A DNA stretch of 64,000 bases from JAAZPT01 sp034180455 (GTDB taxonomy: Bacteria; Bacillota; Clostridia; Christensenellales; Aristaeellaceae). Location of the stretch: the NCBI GenBank assembly GCA_034180455.1, contig JAXFOG010000012.1:1-64000 (forward strand), read 5' to 3'. The notes beneath the pieces are model-generated. The model saw only the letters and a list, made by a program, of their open reading frames with translations. It did no database searches and was not told the DNA's origin. Positions 33,762 to 40,881 of this stretch are shown piece after piece. A program made the translations under genes and the position numbers. The first letter of the stretch is position 1. Every line of letters starts with the position of its first letter.

Positions 33762-34811
33762 ATGATAAATCTAAAGATAAGACAAGACGCATATAAAAAA
33801 CTAAAAAATAATTTGCAGTATTCTCTTCTAGTTGCTTTTTGTGCAGAGATATTGAGTATTGTGCTTAAATTGTATGTATCAAGCTTTGTTACAGAGGATT
33901 TTATATATTCAATTCAGGATGGTATAATTCCTAAAATTGGAATAGAGCAAATTAACATAGTAAAATTTTTGCTACTCGCAATAATAGTGATAAATCCAAT
34001 ATTAAAGCTTGGAGCAACAAAGTATTTTTTAAAACTTTATAGGGGCGATGAGGTAAAGTTTACCGATATATTTTCTTATGTTAAACGTCCTTTCAGAGCA
34101 TGGATAGCTTATTTGTTTCTAATGCTGCTATATGCTGCTTGGATAATAGTTCCAGCAGGAGTTTACTATCTTATGATAATGTTCTTGCCTAGAAACATTG
34201 TTTTTATGTTTTCGTGGTTACTTTATATACCAGTTTTTTATGCTGGCATAAGATATTTTGCGTATATTTATATCATTAGTGAAGATAATAGTATTGGATA
34301 CATAAAGGCTGCAAGGAAGAGCGCGGCTATGCTTAAAGGAAATGGTATATTGTTGCTATCAATGCTAGCATATTTCTTACTTATCAATATGATATTTGCA
34401 ATGCTTGATGGTATGCTATTAAGCCTTGGTGTATTTGGAACCACAGTTTCATTAGTAATCAACCTAGCAATAAGAACATGGATGCTTGCAAGCCTTGCAG
34501 GTCTTTATTGCTTCCTACATGGAGAAAACATTGGCATTATCATAGAAAATATTAAGATAGAGAATGAGGAAGATCTAAAAAATTTCTTGAACAATAAGTT
34601 TAAGATGCTCGAACGTCACGATATTAAAGATAATATTGAAGTTCCGTTCTTTAGTCCAAAGAAGAATGATGAAGAAAACAACGATAATGACAATGATAAC
34701 GACAACGATAATTCAAACGATAGCGACAATGATAATTCCAATGATAATGACAATTGTAATGATAATTGTAATGACAATGATAATTGTAGCGATAACAATA
34801 ATAGTAAATAA
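33762..34811 (+). CDS. DUF975-like membrane protein with an Asn/Asp repeat tail
   Basis: This 349-residue protein has about six transmembrane helices in residues ~20-250, with the 'IRQDAYKKLKNN' start and 'YIKAARKSAAMLKGNG' loop resembling the DUF975 membrane family of unknown function. From about residue 305 the protein becomes an extremely low-complexity, acidic tail made almost only of Asn and Asp, with some Ser and four Cys. The matching DNA (34679-34809) is a degenerate GATAAT/GACAAT repeat. AGGAGA precedes the ATG, 1 bp after ftsY. The function is unknown; the tail may bind cations or vary in length by slippage. Confidence 0.65.
   Translation: MINLKIRQDAYKKLKNNLQYSLLVAFCAEILSIVLKLYVSSFVTEDFIYSIQDGIIPKIGIEQINIVKFLLLAIIVINPILKLGATKYFLKLYRGDEVKFTDIFSYVKRPFRAWIAYLFLMLLYAAWIIVPAGVYYLMIMFLPRNIVFMFSWLLYIPVFYAGIRYFAYIYIISEDNSIGYIKAARKSAAMLKGNGILLLSMLAYFLLINMIFAMLDGMLLSLGVFGTTVSLVINLAIRTWMLASLAGLYCFLHGENIGIIIENIKIENEEDLKNFLNNKFKMLERHDIKDNIEVPFFSPKKNDEENNDNDNDNDNDNSNDSDNDNSNDNDNCNDNCNDNDNCSDNNNSK
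34679..34809 (+). repeat. Degenerate trinucleotide/hexanucleotide repeat (GATAAT/GACAAT) coding for Asn-Asp
   Basis: About 130 bp consist of alternating GAT/GAC and AAT/AAC codons with interspersed TGT, TCC and AGC. It lies in frame at the end of the DUF975-like gene. Third-base variation (GAT/GAC, AAT/AAC) shows it is an old array and not a fresh expansion. Confidence 0.85.
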
Positions 34812-34831
34812 CTTGCAAATAAGAGGTATAT

Positions 34832-35758
34832 ATGAAAATAATTAGCGAATATAAAGACCTTATAGGACATACTCCACTTTTTCATGCAAAAAAGTTAGAA
34901 AAAGCACTTGGATTAGATTTCACATTGCTTTTAAAGCTAGAAATGTTTAATCCTGCTCATTCAATAAAGGATAGACCTGCTTTTAATATGATAAACGAGG
35001 CTATGCGTCGTGGAGATATAGATCATAATAGTACAATAATAGAACCTACCAGTGGCAATATGGGTATAGGTATTGCTGCCTATGCTGCATCACTTGGTAT
35101 AAGAACAATAATTTGTATGCCAGACTCCATGAGCAAGGAGCGCCAGGATCTTATGAAAGCCTATGGAGCAGAGCTTGTGCTTACGCCAGGGGCAAAAGGC
35201 ATGAAAGGCGCAATAGAAAAAGCCCAAGAGCTAGCACAAGAAATAAAAGGTTCTTTTATTCCATCTCAGTTTGAAAATTTTGATAATGCTCAGGCTCATT
35301 ATAATACCACAGCACCAGAAATTTGGGAGGCTACTGATGGCAGTGTAGATTATATTATATCAGGAGTGGGAACAGGTGGAACAATCACTGGTATAAGTCA
35401 CTATTTTAAAGAAAGAAACCCAAAATTTAAAGCCGTTGCAGTAGAGCCAGATAGCTCTCAAGTGCTTGCTGGTAAGCAGTCTGGAAAGCATGGAATACAG
35501 GGTATAGGAGCAGGCTTTGTACCAAAGGTTTTGGATACTACTTGCTATGATATTATAGTGCCAGTATCTACCGAAGCAGCAAAGGATATGGCAAGAGCCA
35601 TCTTGCATTACGAAGGCTTGCTTGTAGGCATTAGCTCAGGCGCGGCTATAGCTGCAGCAATAGAGCTAAGCAAAAAAGAAAAAATTTCAGGCAAAACAGT
35701 AGTGGCGATTTTGCCGGATACTGGGGAGAGATATCTTTCTACTGGAATGTTTAATTAG
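34832..35758 (+). CDS. cysK: Cysteine synthase (O-acetylserine sulfhydrylase)
   Basis: This 308-residue fold-type II PLP enzyme makes cysteine from O-acetylserine and sulfide. The PLP Lys46 is in 'NPAHSIKDRPA', the substrate loop is 'EPTSGNMGIG' (residues 71-80), 'GVGTGGTITG' binds the phosphate and 'GISSGAA' closes the site. The usual TSGNTG is TSGNMG here (Met77). The rest of the sequence, including 'HGIQGIGAGFVP', is typical CysK. It lies 20 bp after the DUF975-like gene, with an AGAGG site. A cystathionine beta-synthase-like or O-phosphoserine specificity cannot be excluded. Confidence 0.9.
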   Translation: MKIISEYKDLIGHTPLFHAKKLEKALGLDFTLLLKLEMFNPAHSIKDRPAFNMINEAMRRGDIDHNSTIIEPTSGNMGIGIAAYAASLGIRTIICMPDSMSKERQDLMKAYGAELVLTPGAKGMKGAIEKAQELAQEIKGSFIPSQFENFDNAQAHYNTTAPEIWEATDGSVDYIISGVGTGGTITGISHYFKERNPKFKAVAVEPDSSQVLAGKQSGKHGIQGIGAGFVPKVLDTTCYDIIVPVSTEAAKDMARAILHYEGLLVGISSGAAIAAAIELSKKEKISGKTVVAILPDTGERYLSTGMFN

Positions 35759-35895
35759 TTTTTAAATCAAGACGTAATTTTGTCATGTTTTTATCCTAAA
35801 AAAACAAAAACTTATAAAAAACTAAAATCCAAAACATAGAAAATAATAAATTTATATGCTTATTGTAATATAATTGTAAAAAAGTAGTTTAATTA

Positions 35896-35924
35896 TTGAC
35901 ACAATATACTGCATATGCTATAAC
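35896..35924 (+). promoter_or_regulatory. Sigma-A promoter of the unknown secreted protein gene
   Basis: A perfect TTGACA, a 17-bp spacer and TATAAC (5 of 6), 30 bp before the start codon. Confidence 0.8.
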
Positions 35925-35954
35925 TTTTTTAAAGTAATGAAAGGAAATGATGTT

Positions 35955-37517
35955 ATGAAGAAAAATATTATAATAAAACTATTTGCAGTTTTATTTGCTT
36001 TAGTTCTTCCAGTTAGCTCTTTTGCTGTTAATTTGGATGATTTTATAACTGAGCAGTTAAAGGCTGGCAAAGAAATTTCTCTTGATGTAAGCATCCAGAC
36101 TACCCCTGGTCTTGCAATGAACGAAAAGGGCGAAGATTGGCTTGCAGATCTTACAAAGGCTATTTCATTAAAGATTAAGGGCAATGACCAAAACGGACTT
36201 GTAACCCTAATGCTTAATGGCGAGCCAGTACTAAATGCAGTATCTCAGCTTGCAGAAAATGGCGATGTATTTGTTTCCCTTCAGGAGATAAATACTGTTT
36301 TGAAACTCGGCAACAACGGTGTAAATGCCGAAACTCGTAAGCAGCTTAACGATATTCATAATGTAAAAGATCTTTTAAAGGTAAATCTTGATGAATTCCA
36401 AAAGTTTGAGCCAACTGGCGATGAAAAGCTTGACGCTGCAATTCAGAATATTATCAAAAATACCACTGTTGAAGACTATGACAAAGAAGACGAGCGCTTT
36501 GATAAAGCTGTAAAGGTTGTTACACAGAAATTTAGCCAAGAGGATTTTGTAAACATTATGCAGTCCAAGACTGTTGAAAAAAGCATAAAGGAACAGGCTA
36601 ATTTAAACAAGGATGTAAAGCCAGAGGATATTATCGCAATGTACTCTAGTGGTGCGTTAATGGTTGAGGGCACAGCAAAATACTACATTGATGCAGAAGG
36701 CTATATTACTGGTTTAGAAATGCCTTATACTGTTACCGTAGACCTTGACAAAATGCCAAAGTCTGAAGATTCCGAAGACCTTGATAAAATGCCAGAGTCT
36801 GAAGATTCCGAAGAGCATGAGACTGGGATTAAAAAAGTAGAGTTTACTTTAAATTATTATAGAAAGACAGCAGATCCTGTTGTAAATCATTCTATATCTG
36901 CCAACGTTTCTTCAGAAGGAAAGAGCCTTCTAAATGGCGAAGCTCTTATCAAGGTTGAAGAAAATAAGTCTGTTGAATCCGAAGGAAAACTTGTTGCAAG
37001 TGGAGAAGAAGAATTCACACTTGATTTCAAAGGCACAAAGAATTTAGCAGAAGATAAGAACGAGGGTACCTACATATTTGTCTTAAATCAAGGCAAGGAA
37101 GATGCAAAAGGTTTGGTTCTAGATGCTACAAGCCAGCTTAAGAACAACACCATCACAAATGAAATTGGCGTATCTCTAAAGATGGCTAATGCAACACTTG
37201 AAAAAGCTGATTCCGATATGAAGGTTGGTACTGTTACAGTAGTTGAAAACTTTGGTGAAAAAGCTGATATTCCAAGCATTGATACAACAAAAGCTATTGA
37301 TGTAGAGAAAATTTCAGAAGATGAAGAAGCTCAAAATCAGCTTGCAGAAGCCTTACAAGGTCTATTTATGTCTATAATGGATAAGCTACCAGAGAGCGTA
37401 TTGGATATGATAGCTCCTCCTCAGCCAGTTGAAGAAAATCTAGAAGAGAATTCAGTAGATGGTACAGAAGAAAATATAGAAGAAACTGAGACTGAAGAAC
37501 CAGTAAAAGAAAATTAG
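35955..37517 (+). CDS. Secreted protein of unknown function with an acidic C-terminus
   Basis: This 520-residue protein has a clear signal peptide (KKN, hydrophobic core, 'PVSSFA', cleavage near residue 24). The mature part is hydrophilic, rich in Lys, Asp and Glu, and looks like an all-beta/alpha lipoprotein-like carrier without a lipobox. No catalytic motif was recognised. Residues ~263-286 contain a 12-residue tandem duplication ('DLDKMPKSEDSE' / 'DLDKMPESEDSE'). The last 25 residues are Glu-rich with no sorting motif. I chose ATG 35955, after AAGG and directly before the signal peptide; the ATG at 35937 lacks a ribosome site. It is monocistronic, with a promoter before and a terminator after. 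Confidence 0.75.
   Translation: MKKNIIIKLFAVLFALVLPVSSFAVNLDDFITEQLKAGKEISLDVSIQTTPGLAMNEKGEDWLADLTKAISLKIKGNDQNGLVTLMLNGEPVLNAVSQLAENGDVFVSLQEINTVLKLGNNGVNAETRKQLNDIHNVKDLLKVNLDEFQKFEPTGDEKLDAAIQNIIKNTTVEDYDKEDERFDKAVKVVTQKFSQEDFVNIMQSKTVEKSIKEQANLNKDVKPEDIIAMYSSGALMVEGTAKYYIDAEGYITGLEMPYTVTVDLDKMPKSEDSEDLDKMPESEDSEEHETGIKKVEFTLNYYRKTADPVVNHSISANVSSEGKSLLNGEALIKVEENKSVESEGKLVASGEEEFTLDFKGTKNLAEDKNEGTYIFVLNQGKEDAKGLVLDATSQLKNNTITNEIGVSLKMANATLEKADSDMKVGTVTVVENFGEKADIPSIDTTKAIDVEKISEDEEAQNQLAEALQGLFMSIMDKLPESVLDMIAPPQPVEENLEENSVDGTEENIEETETEEPVKEN
36741..36812 (+). repeat. 36-bp tandem duplication (two copies) within the secreted protein gene
   Basis: Units 36741-36776 and 36777-36812 differ at two positions only (GAC/GAT and AAG/GAG). 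The duplication is in frame. Confidence 0.9.
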
Positions 37518-37549
37518 TCTATATGGCACAATAATAAAAAATATTATAT

Positions 37550-37583
37550 AATAAAGCAGGCTTTGCCTGCTTTATTAAGTTTA
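37550..37583 (+). terminator. Strong terminator-like hairpin before the wall/DNA operon
   Basis: AATAAAGCAGG and CCTGCTTTATT form a perfect 11-bp stem with loop CTTTG, followed by AAGTTT. It is only about 10 bp upstream of the FHA gene start, so it may also act as a 5' stem or attenuator for that operon. Confidence 0.75.
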
Positions 37584-37593
37584 TGGAGTATTT

Positions 37594-38205
37594 ATGTCAC
37601 AGGAGCTTTATACAATCATTTCTCTGGCTGCAAGATATTTTTTTATATTTTTGTTGCTTATTATTGTTATTAGGAGCTATATATGGCTTAAGCGTGATAA
37701 TGCTGCCTTTAAAAAATATCAAAACTCAATAGCTGCTGCAGGCGTAGTTGGTGAAGCTGTTGTGCTATCTGGTAATGCAAATATGCATGCAGGGGATAGA
37801 TTAGAAATATATAGAGAGGGAATTATTGGTAGCTCCAAGAATTGCGATATGCGCATAATTAGTCCAAACATTTCTAAAAGACTTATTTATTATAGAATTG
37901 AAGATGGTATAGGGCTATATGTAGAGCCGCTTCACAATAGTGATATTAGCATCAATGCCTTTTCTATAAACAATAATACTCGTAATGCATATATTATAAA
38001 TGGTTCAATACTCAAGATGGCAGATGTTTCTCTTCAGTTTTTCTTTTATCCTGGATTTTCAATTCCCACTCTAAGTCCTAGCGAAATGCAAAAAGTGCAA
38101 GAAAATGTGCTTGCTCTATACTATGGAAACACACAGCCTCCACAGATAGAACCTAATTCGGAAAGTGTTGCTTCAGAAATTTCCGACACAAGCGAAAATA
38201 AGTAA
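37594..38205 (+). CDS. Membrane-anchored FHA domain protein
   Basis: This 203-residue protein has one N-terminal transmembrane helix (residues ~13-31) followed by a cytoplasmic FHA-like domain (~55-150). The domain has 'YREGIIGSSKNCDMRI' (GxxxxxD), 'ISKRLIYYRIEDG' and 'INGSILKMADVSLQFFF'. FHA domains bind phosphothreonine, usually made by Ser/Thr kinases such as PknB. The same trio FHA, RodA/FtsW and PBP occurs in actinobacteria (FhaB-RodA-PbpA) and some Clostridia, where it links kinase signalling to wall synthesis. The expected core SxxH/N residues are degenerate ('SPNISKR'), so binding needs testing. It is the first gene of a 13-gene run. Confidence 0.75.
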   Translation: MSQELYTIISLAARYFFIFLLLIIVIRSYIWLKRDNAAFKKYQNSIAAAGVVGEAVVLSGNANMHAGDRLEIYREGIIGSSKNCDMRIISPNISKRLIYYRIEDGIGLYVEPLHNSDISINAFSINNNTRNAYIINGSILKMADVSLQFFFYPGFSIPTLSPSEMQKVQENVLALYYGNTQPPQIEPNSESVASEISDTSENK

Positions 38206-38210
38206 GAATA

Positions 38211-39473
38211 ATGGAATTTGCAAGTAGAACTAGAAAAAAACGACTTTTCAATGCCGTTAATAAGCTCAACACAAGTATTGTGCTGTTTTATTTTGTTGGT
38301 TTCTTGCTTGTTTCCTTAAAGCCAACTGGTAATTTTGCATGGCAAAGATTGCTTATTGCACCAGCTGCTGCGCTAATGCTATATATAAATTTAACTATAT
38401 TACCAAAGCTTTTTCCTGTGGATAGGCTTCTGCTTGCAATAGTAAACTTCTTGTGTGCACTAGGTGTGCTTGTGCTATATACCACAAATCCTGATATGGG
38501 CATACAACAAGCAATTTACTATTGCATAGGCACAATATTTATGTTGTTTTGCATATTGTTTGTAAAATATGCTTTTTCATGGGAGTTCATTACATTACCA
38601 TTGCTTATTGTAAGCTTAGTTTTTCTCTGCCTACCAATTATCTTTGGCAAAGAAATAAATGGAGCAAAAAACTGGATACATATATCTGGAGTAAGCGTTC
38701 AGCCTAGCGAAATAGTAAAAATTAGCTTGATAATTATTTCTGCTTACGCAATGTCAAGATTTAGACGCGTATATTGGATAGTATTTTTAGGCGTATCGAT
38801 GATTATACTTATGCTACAAAGGGATCTTGGAGCAGTATTATTATATTTTACAGTGATTATTTTTATGTACTACTCCTCCAATGGTAGCAAACGAATTATG
38901 GCTGGTATGGGGCTTATAGGTATGAGTTCAGCAGTGTTTGCCTATAATAGGTTTTCTCATATAAAACGTAGGGTAGCTATCTGGATCAATCCTTGGGCAG
39001 ATTATAAAAATTCAGGATATCAGCTTGTGCAATCACTTGTGGCTATAGCTAGTGGAGGGCTACTTGGTATGGGCCTTGGACTTGGCAATCCTACGGTAGT
39101 TCCAATTTACCACACCGACTTTATTTTTGCAGTTATATGTGAGCAGTTTGGATTGATTTTTGGTGGATTGGTGCTTGGCCTTTATGCACTACTTGTAATT
39201 AGAGCTGGATTTATAGCACAAACTGCTCAAACGAGATTTCATGCACTGCTTGCCATAGGCTGTAGTAGTATGATAGCCGTTCAGACTTTCGTAATTATCG
39301 CAGGAGTAATAAAGCTAATCCCACTTACTGGAGTTACAATGCCATTTGTAAGCTATGGAGGCTCATCCCTAGTATCTAGCATGGGAATAGTTGGTCTTTT
39401 GCAGGGAGTTGCTGGCTTTAATCGAGACAGATTAAAGGATGATGCCTATATGGCTGGTATGGATAAACTATGA
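38211..39473 (+). CDS. SEDS-family peptidoglycan glycosyltransferase (RodA/FtsW/SpoVE)
   Basis: This 420-residue polytopic protein has about 10 transmembrane helices and the SEDS signatures 'GAKNWIHISGVSVQPSEIVKISLI' (in two parts), 'LQRDLGAVLLYF', 'QSLVAIASGGLLGMGLGLGNP', 'HTDFIFAVICEQFG' and 'MPFVSYGGSSLVSSM'. SEDS proteins polymerise lipid II and act with a class B PBP, here encoded by the next gene with a 4-bp ATGA overlap. RodA, FtsW and SpoVE cannot be told apart with certainty. The link to an FHA protein favours the RodA-like group found with PbpA. Confidence 0.92.
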   Translation: MEFASRTRKKRLFNAVNKLNTSIVLFYFVGFLLVSLKPTGNFAWQRLLIAPAAALMLYINLTILPKLFPVDRLLLAIVNFLCALGVLVLYTTNPDMGIQQAIYYCIGTIFMLFCILFVKYAFSWEFITLPLLIVSLVFLCLPIIFGKEINGAKNWIHISGVSVQPSEIVKISLIIISAYAMSRFRRVYWIVFLGVSMIILMLQRDLGAVLLYFTVIIFMYYSSNGSKRIMAGMGLIGMSSAVFAYNRFSHIKRRVAIWINPWADYKNSGYQLVQSLVAIASGGLLGMGLGLGNPTVVPIYHTDFIFAVICEQFGLIFGGLVLGLYALLVIRAGFIAQTAQTRFHALLAIGCSSMIAVQTFVIIAGVIKLIPLTGVTMPFVSYGGSSLVSSMGIVGLLQGVAGFNRDRLKDDAYMAGMDKL

Positions 39474-40879
39474 AAGAAATACGCATTCGCATAAGGATAC
39501 TTACTATAATACTCGTTTTGATGCTTGCTACGCTCGTAGCTTATACTGCTTATAATGTGGCAGTATATGGCAATCGCTGGCTTGCTAATGGCAGAAATGT
39601 GCGCATAAAAAAGGACGATGTTATAGCTGGTAAGATATATGATAGAAATAATGTTCTCTTGCGTTCTAGTGATGCAAGTGGAAAACGAATAGGTTTGGGT
39701 GGCGAGCAACTGCAAAAGGCTTTAGTGCATGTACTAGGTGATGACGAGGGCAGAGTTGCAAATGCTGTTGAAAGCTTTCAGGCAAGCTACCTTTATGGTT
39801 TCAATACCGATTTTGGTGAAAAAGCAAAAAGCTTTATATCTGGAGAAAAAACTCGTGGAGAAGATATTACTTTAACAATTGACTCTGCCTTGCAAGAACA
39901 CGCAGTAAAAGCTTTTACAACACTTCCTGGTAGCCAAGGGAAAAATGGCGCAATAGTTGTAATGAATTATAGAACGGGCGAAGTGCTTACCCTAGCAAGC
40001 TTGCCTAATTTTGATCCATTTAATGTATCTGAATCAGATGCAAACGACCCCAATAAAACGTTTTTTAATAGAGCTACACAAAGTCTGCTCCCTCCTGGTT
40101 CAATATTTAAGATAATCACTATGGCAGCTGCCATTGATAATGATAGAGCTGTGCTTACTAGAAACTTTATATGTAGTGGCAAGCTTAATGTTGGGAATAA
40201 CTATATAAATGATGCAGGTGGAGCTGTTCATGTAAATTTAGGAATAAACAAGGCTCTAGAGCAAAGCTGTAATAGCGTTTTTGCTGGACTATCGTTGGAA
40301 CTTGGTAGCAACAAACTGCGCAAAATGGCAGAAAACTTTGGATTTAACGATAATTTTCTATTTAGAGATCTTGTGCTTGAAAACAGTAGATTTCCAAATG
40401 AAAAGCTAAGCGATTTTGATCTTGCATCTGCAGGAATAGGACAGAGCAAAATTCTTGTAAGTCCCTTGCATATGTGCATGATGGTCTCGGCTATTGCAAA
40501 TGATGGTGTTATTATGGAACCGTACTTGCTAAAGTCGGTATACAATCCTTCAAATGGTAAGACACGCCTTTCTCAGCCAAACACATACAAACTTGCGCTA
40601 GATGCTGATATTTGCCATAATATAGATAGAGCAATGCTTTCAGTTGTAAACAATGGCACAGGTGCACGCGCAAGAGCTGCTGCAATGCAGATCGCAGGCA
40701 AGACAGGTACGGCACAGAGCGAGCTTGATGGCAAGCCTATCACATACTCATGGTTTGTAGGCTATGCTAAAGATAAACCTTATGCTCTATGCCTATTGGT
40801 AGAAGATGGCGAAAGTGGAGCCTTGGCAGCGGCACCAATAGCTTCACAGATATTTGAATTTTTAGCGAAACAGAGGTAA
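39470..40879 (+). CDS. Class B penicillin-binding protein (PbpA/FtsI-like transpeptidase)
   Basis: This 469-residue protein has one N-terminal membrane helix (residues ~10-30), a short pedestal domain and a transpeptidase domain. The active-site motif SxxK is Ser211 in 'PPGSIFKIITM', SxN is Ser266-Cys-Asn268 and KTG is residues 411-413 in 'AGKTGTAQ'. The pedestal is short compared with FtsI/PBP2 and resembles mycobacterial PbpA. It cross-links peptides on strands made by the SEDS protein encoded just upstream (ATGA overlap). It is followed by polA after 2 bp. Beta-lactam sensitivity is expected from the intact motifs. Confidence 0.92.
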   Translation: MKEIRIRIRILTIILVLMLATLVAYTAYNVAVYGNRWLANGRNVRIKKDDVIAGKIYDRNNVLLRSSDASGKRIGLGGEQLQKALVHVLGDDEGRVANAVESFQASYLYGFNTDFGEKAKSFISGEKTRGEDITLTIDSALQEHAVKAFTTLPGSQGKNGAIVVMNYRTGEVLTLASLPNFDPFNVSESDANDPNKTFFNRATQSLLPPGSIFKIITMAAAIDNDRAVLTRNFICSGKLNVGNNYINDAGGAVHVNLGINKALEQSCNSVFAGLSLELGSNKLRKMAENFGFNDNFLFRDLVLENSRFPNEKLSDFDLASAGIGQSKILVSPLHMCMMVSAIANDGVIMEPYLLKSVYNPSNGKTRLSQPNTYKLALDADICHNIDRAMLSVVNNGTGARARAAAMQIAGKTGTAQSELDGKPITYSWFVGYAKDKPYALCLLVEDGESGALAAAPIASQIFEFLAKQR

Positions 40880-40881
40880 AT

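Noticed and set aside
34679..34809. Repeat array as a possible CRISPR
   Set aside because: Units are 6-12 bp, in frame and without spacers; it is coding low-complexity sequence.
34616..34885. Minus-strand frame coding for a Leu/Ser repeat protein
   Set aside because: It is the antisense reading of the Asn/Asp repeat tail; no start signal and no independent support.
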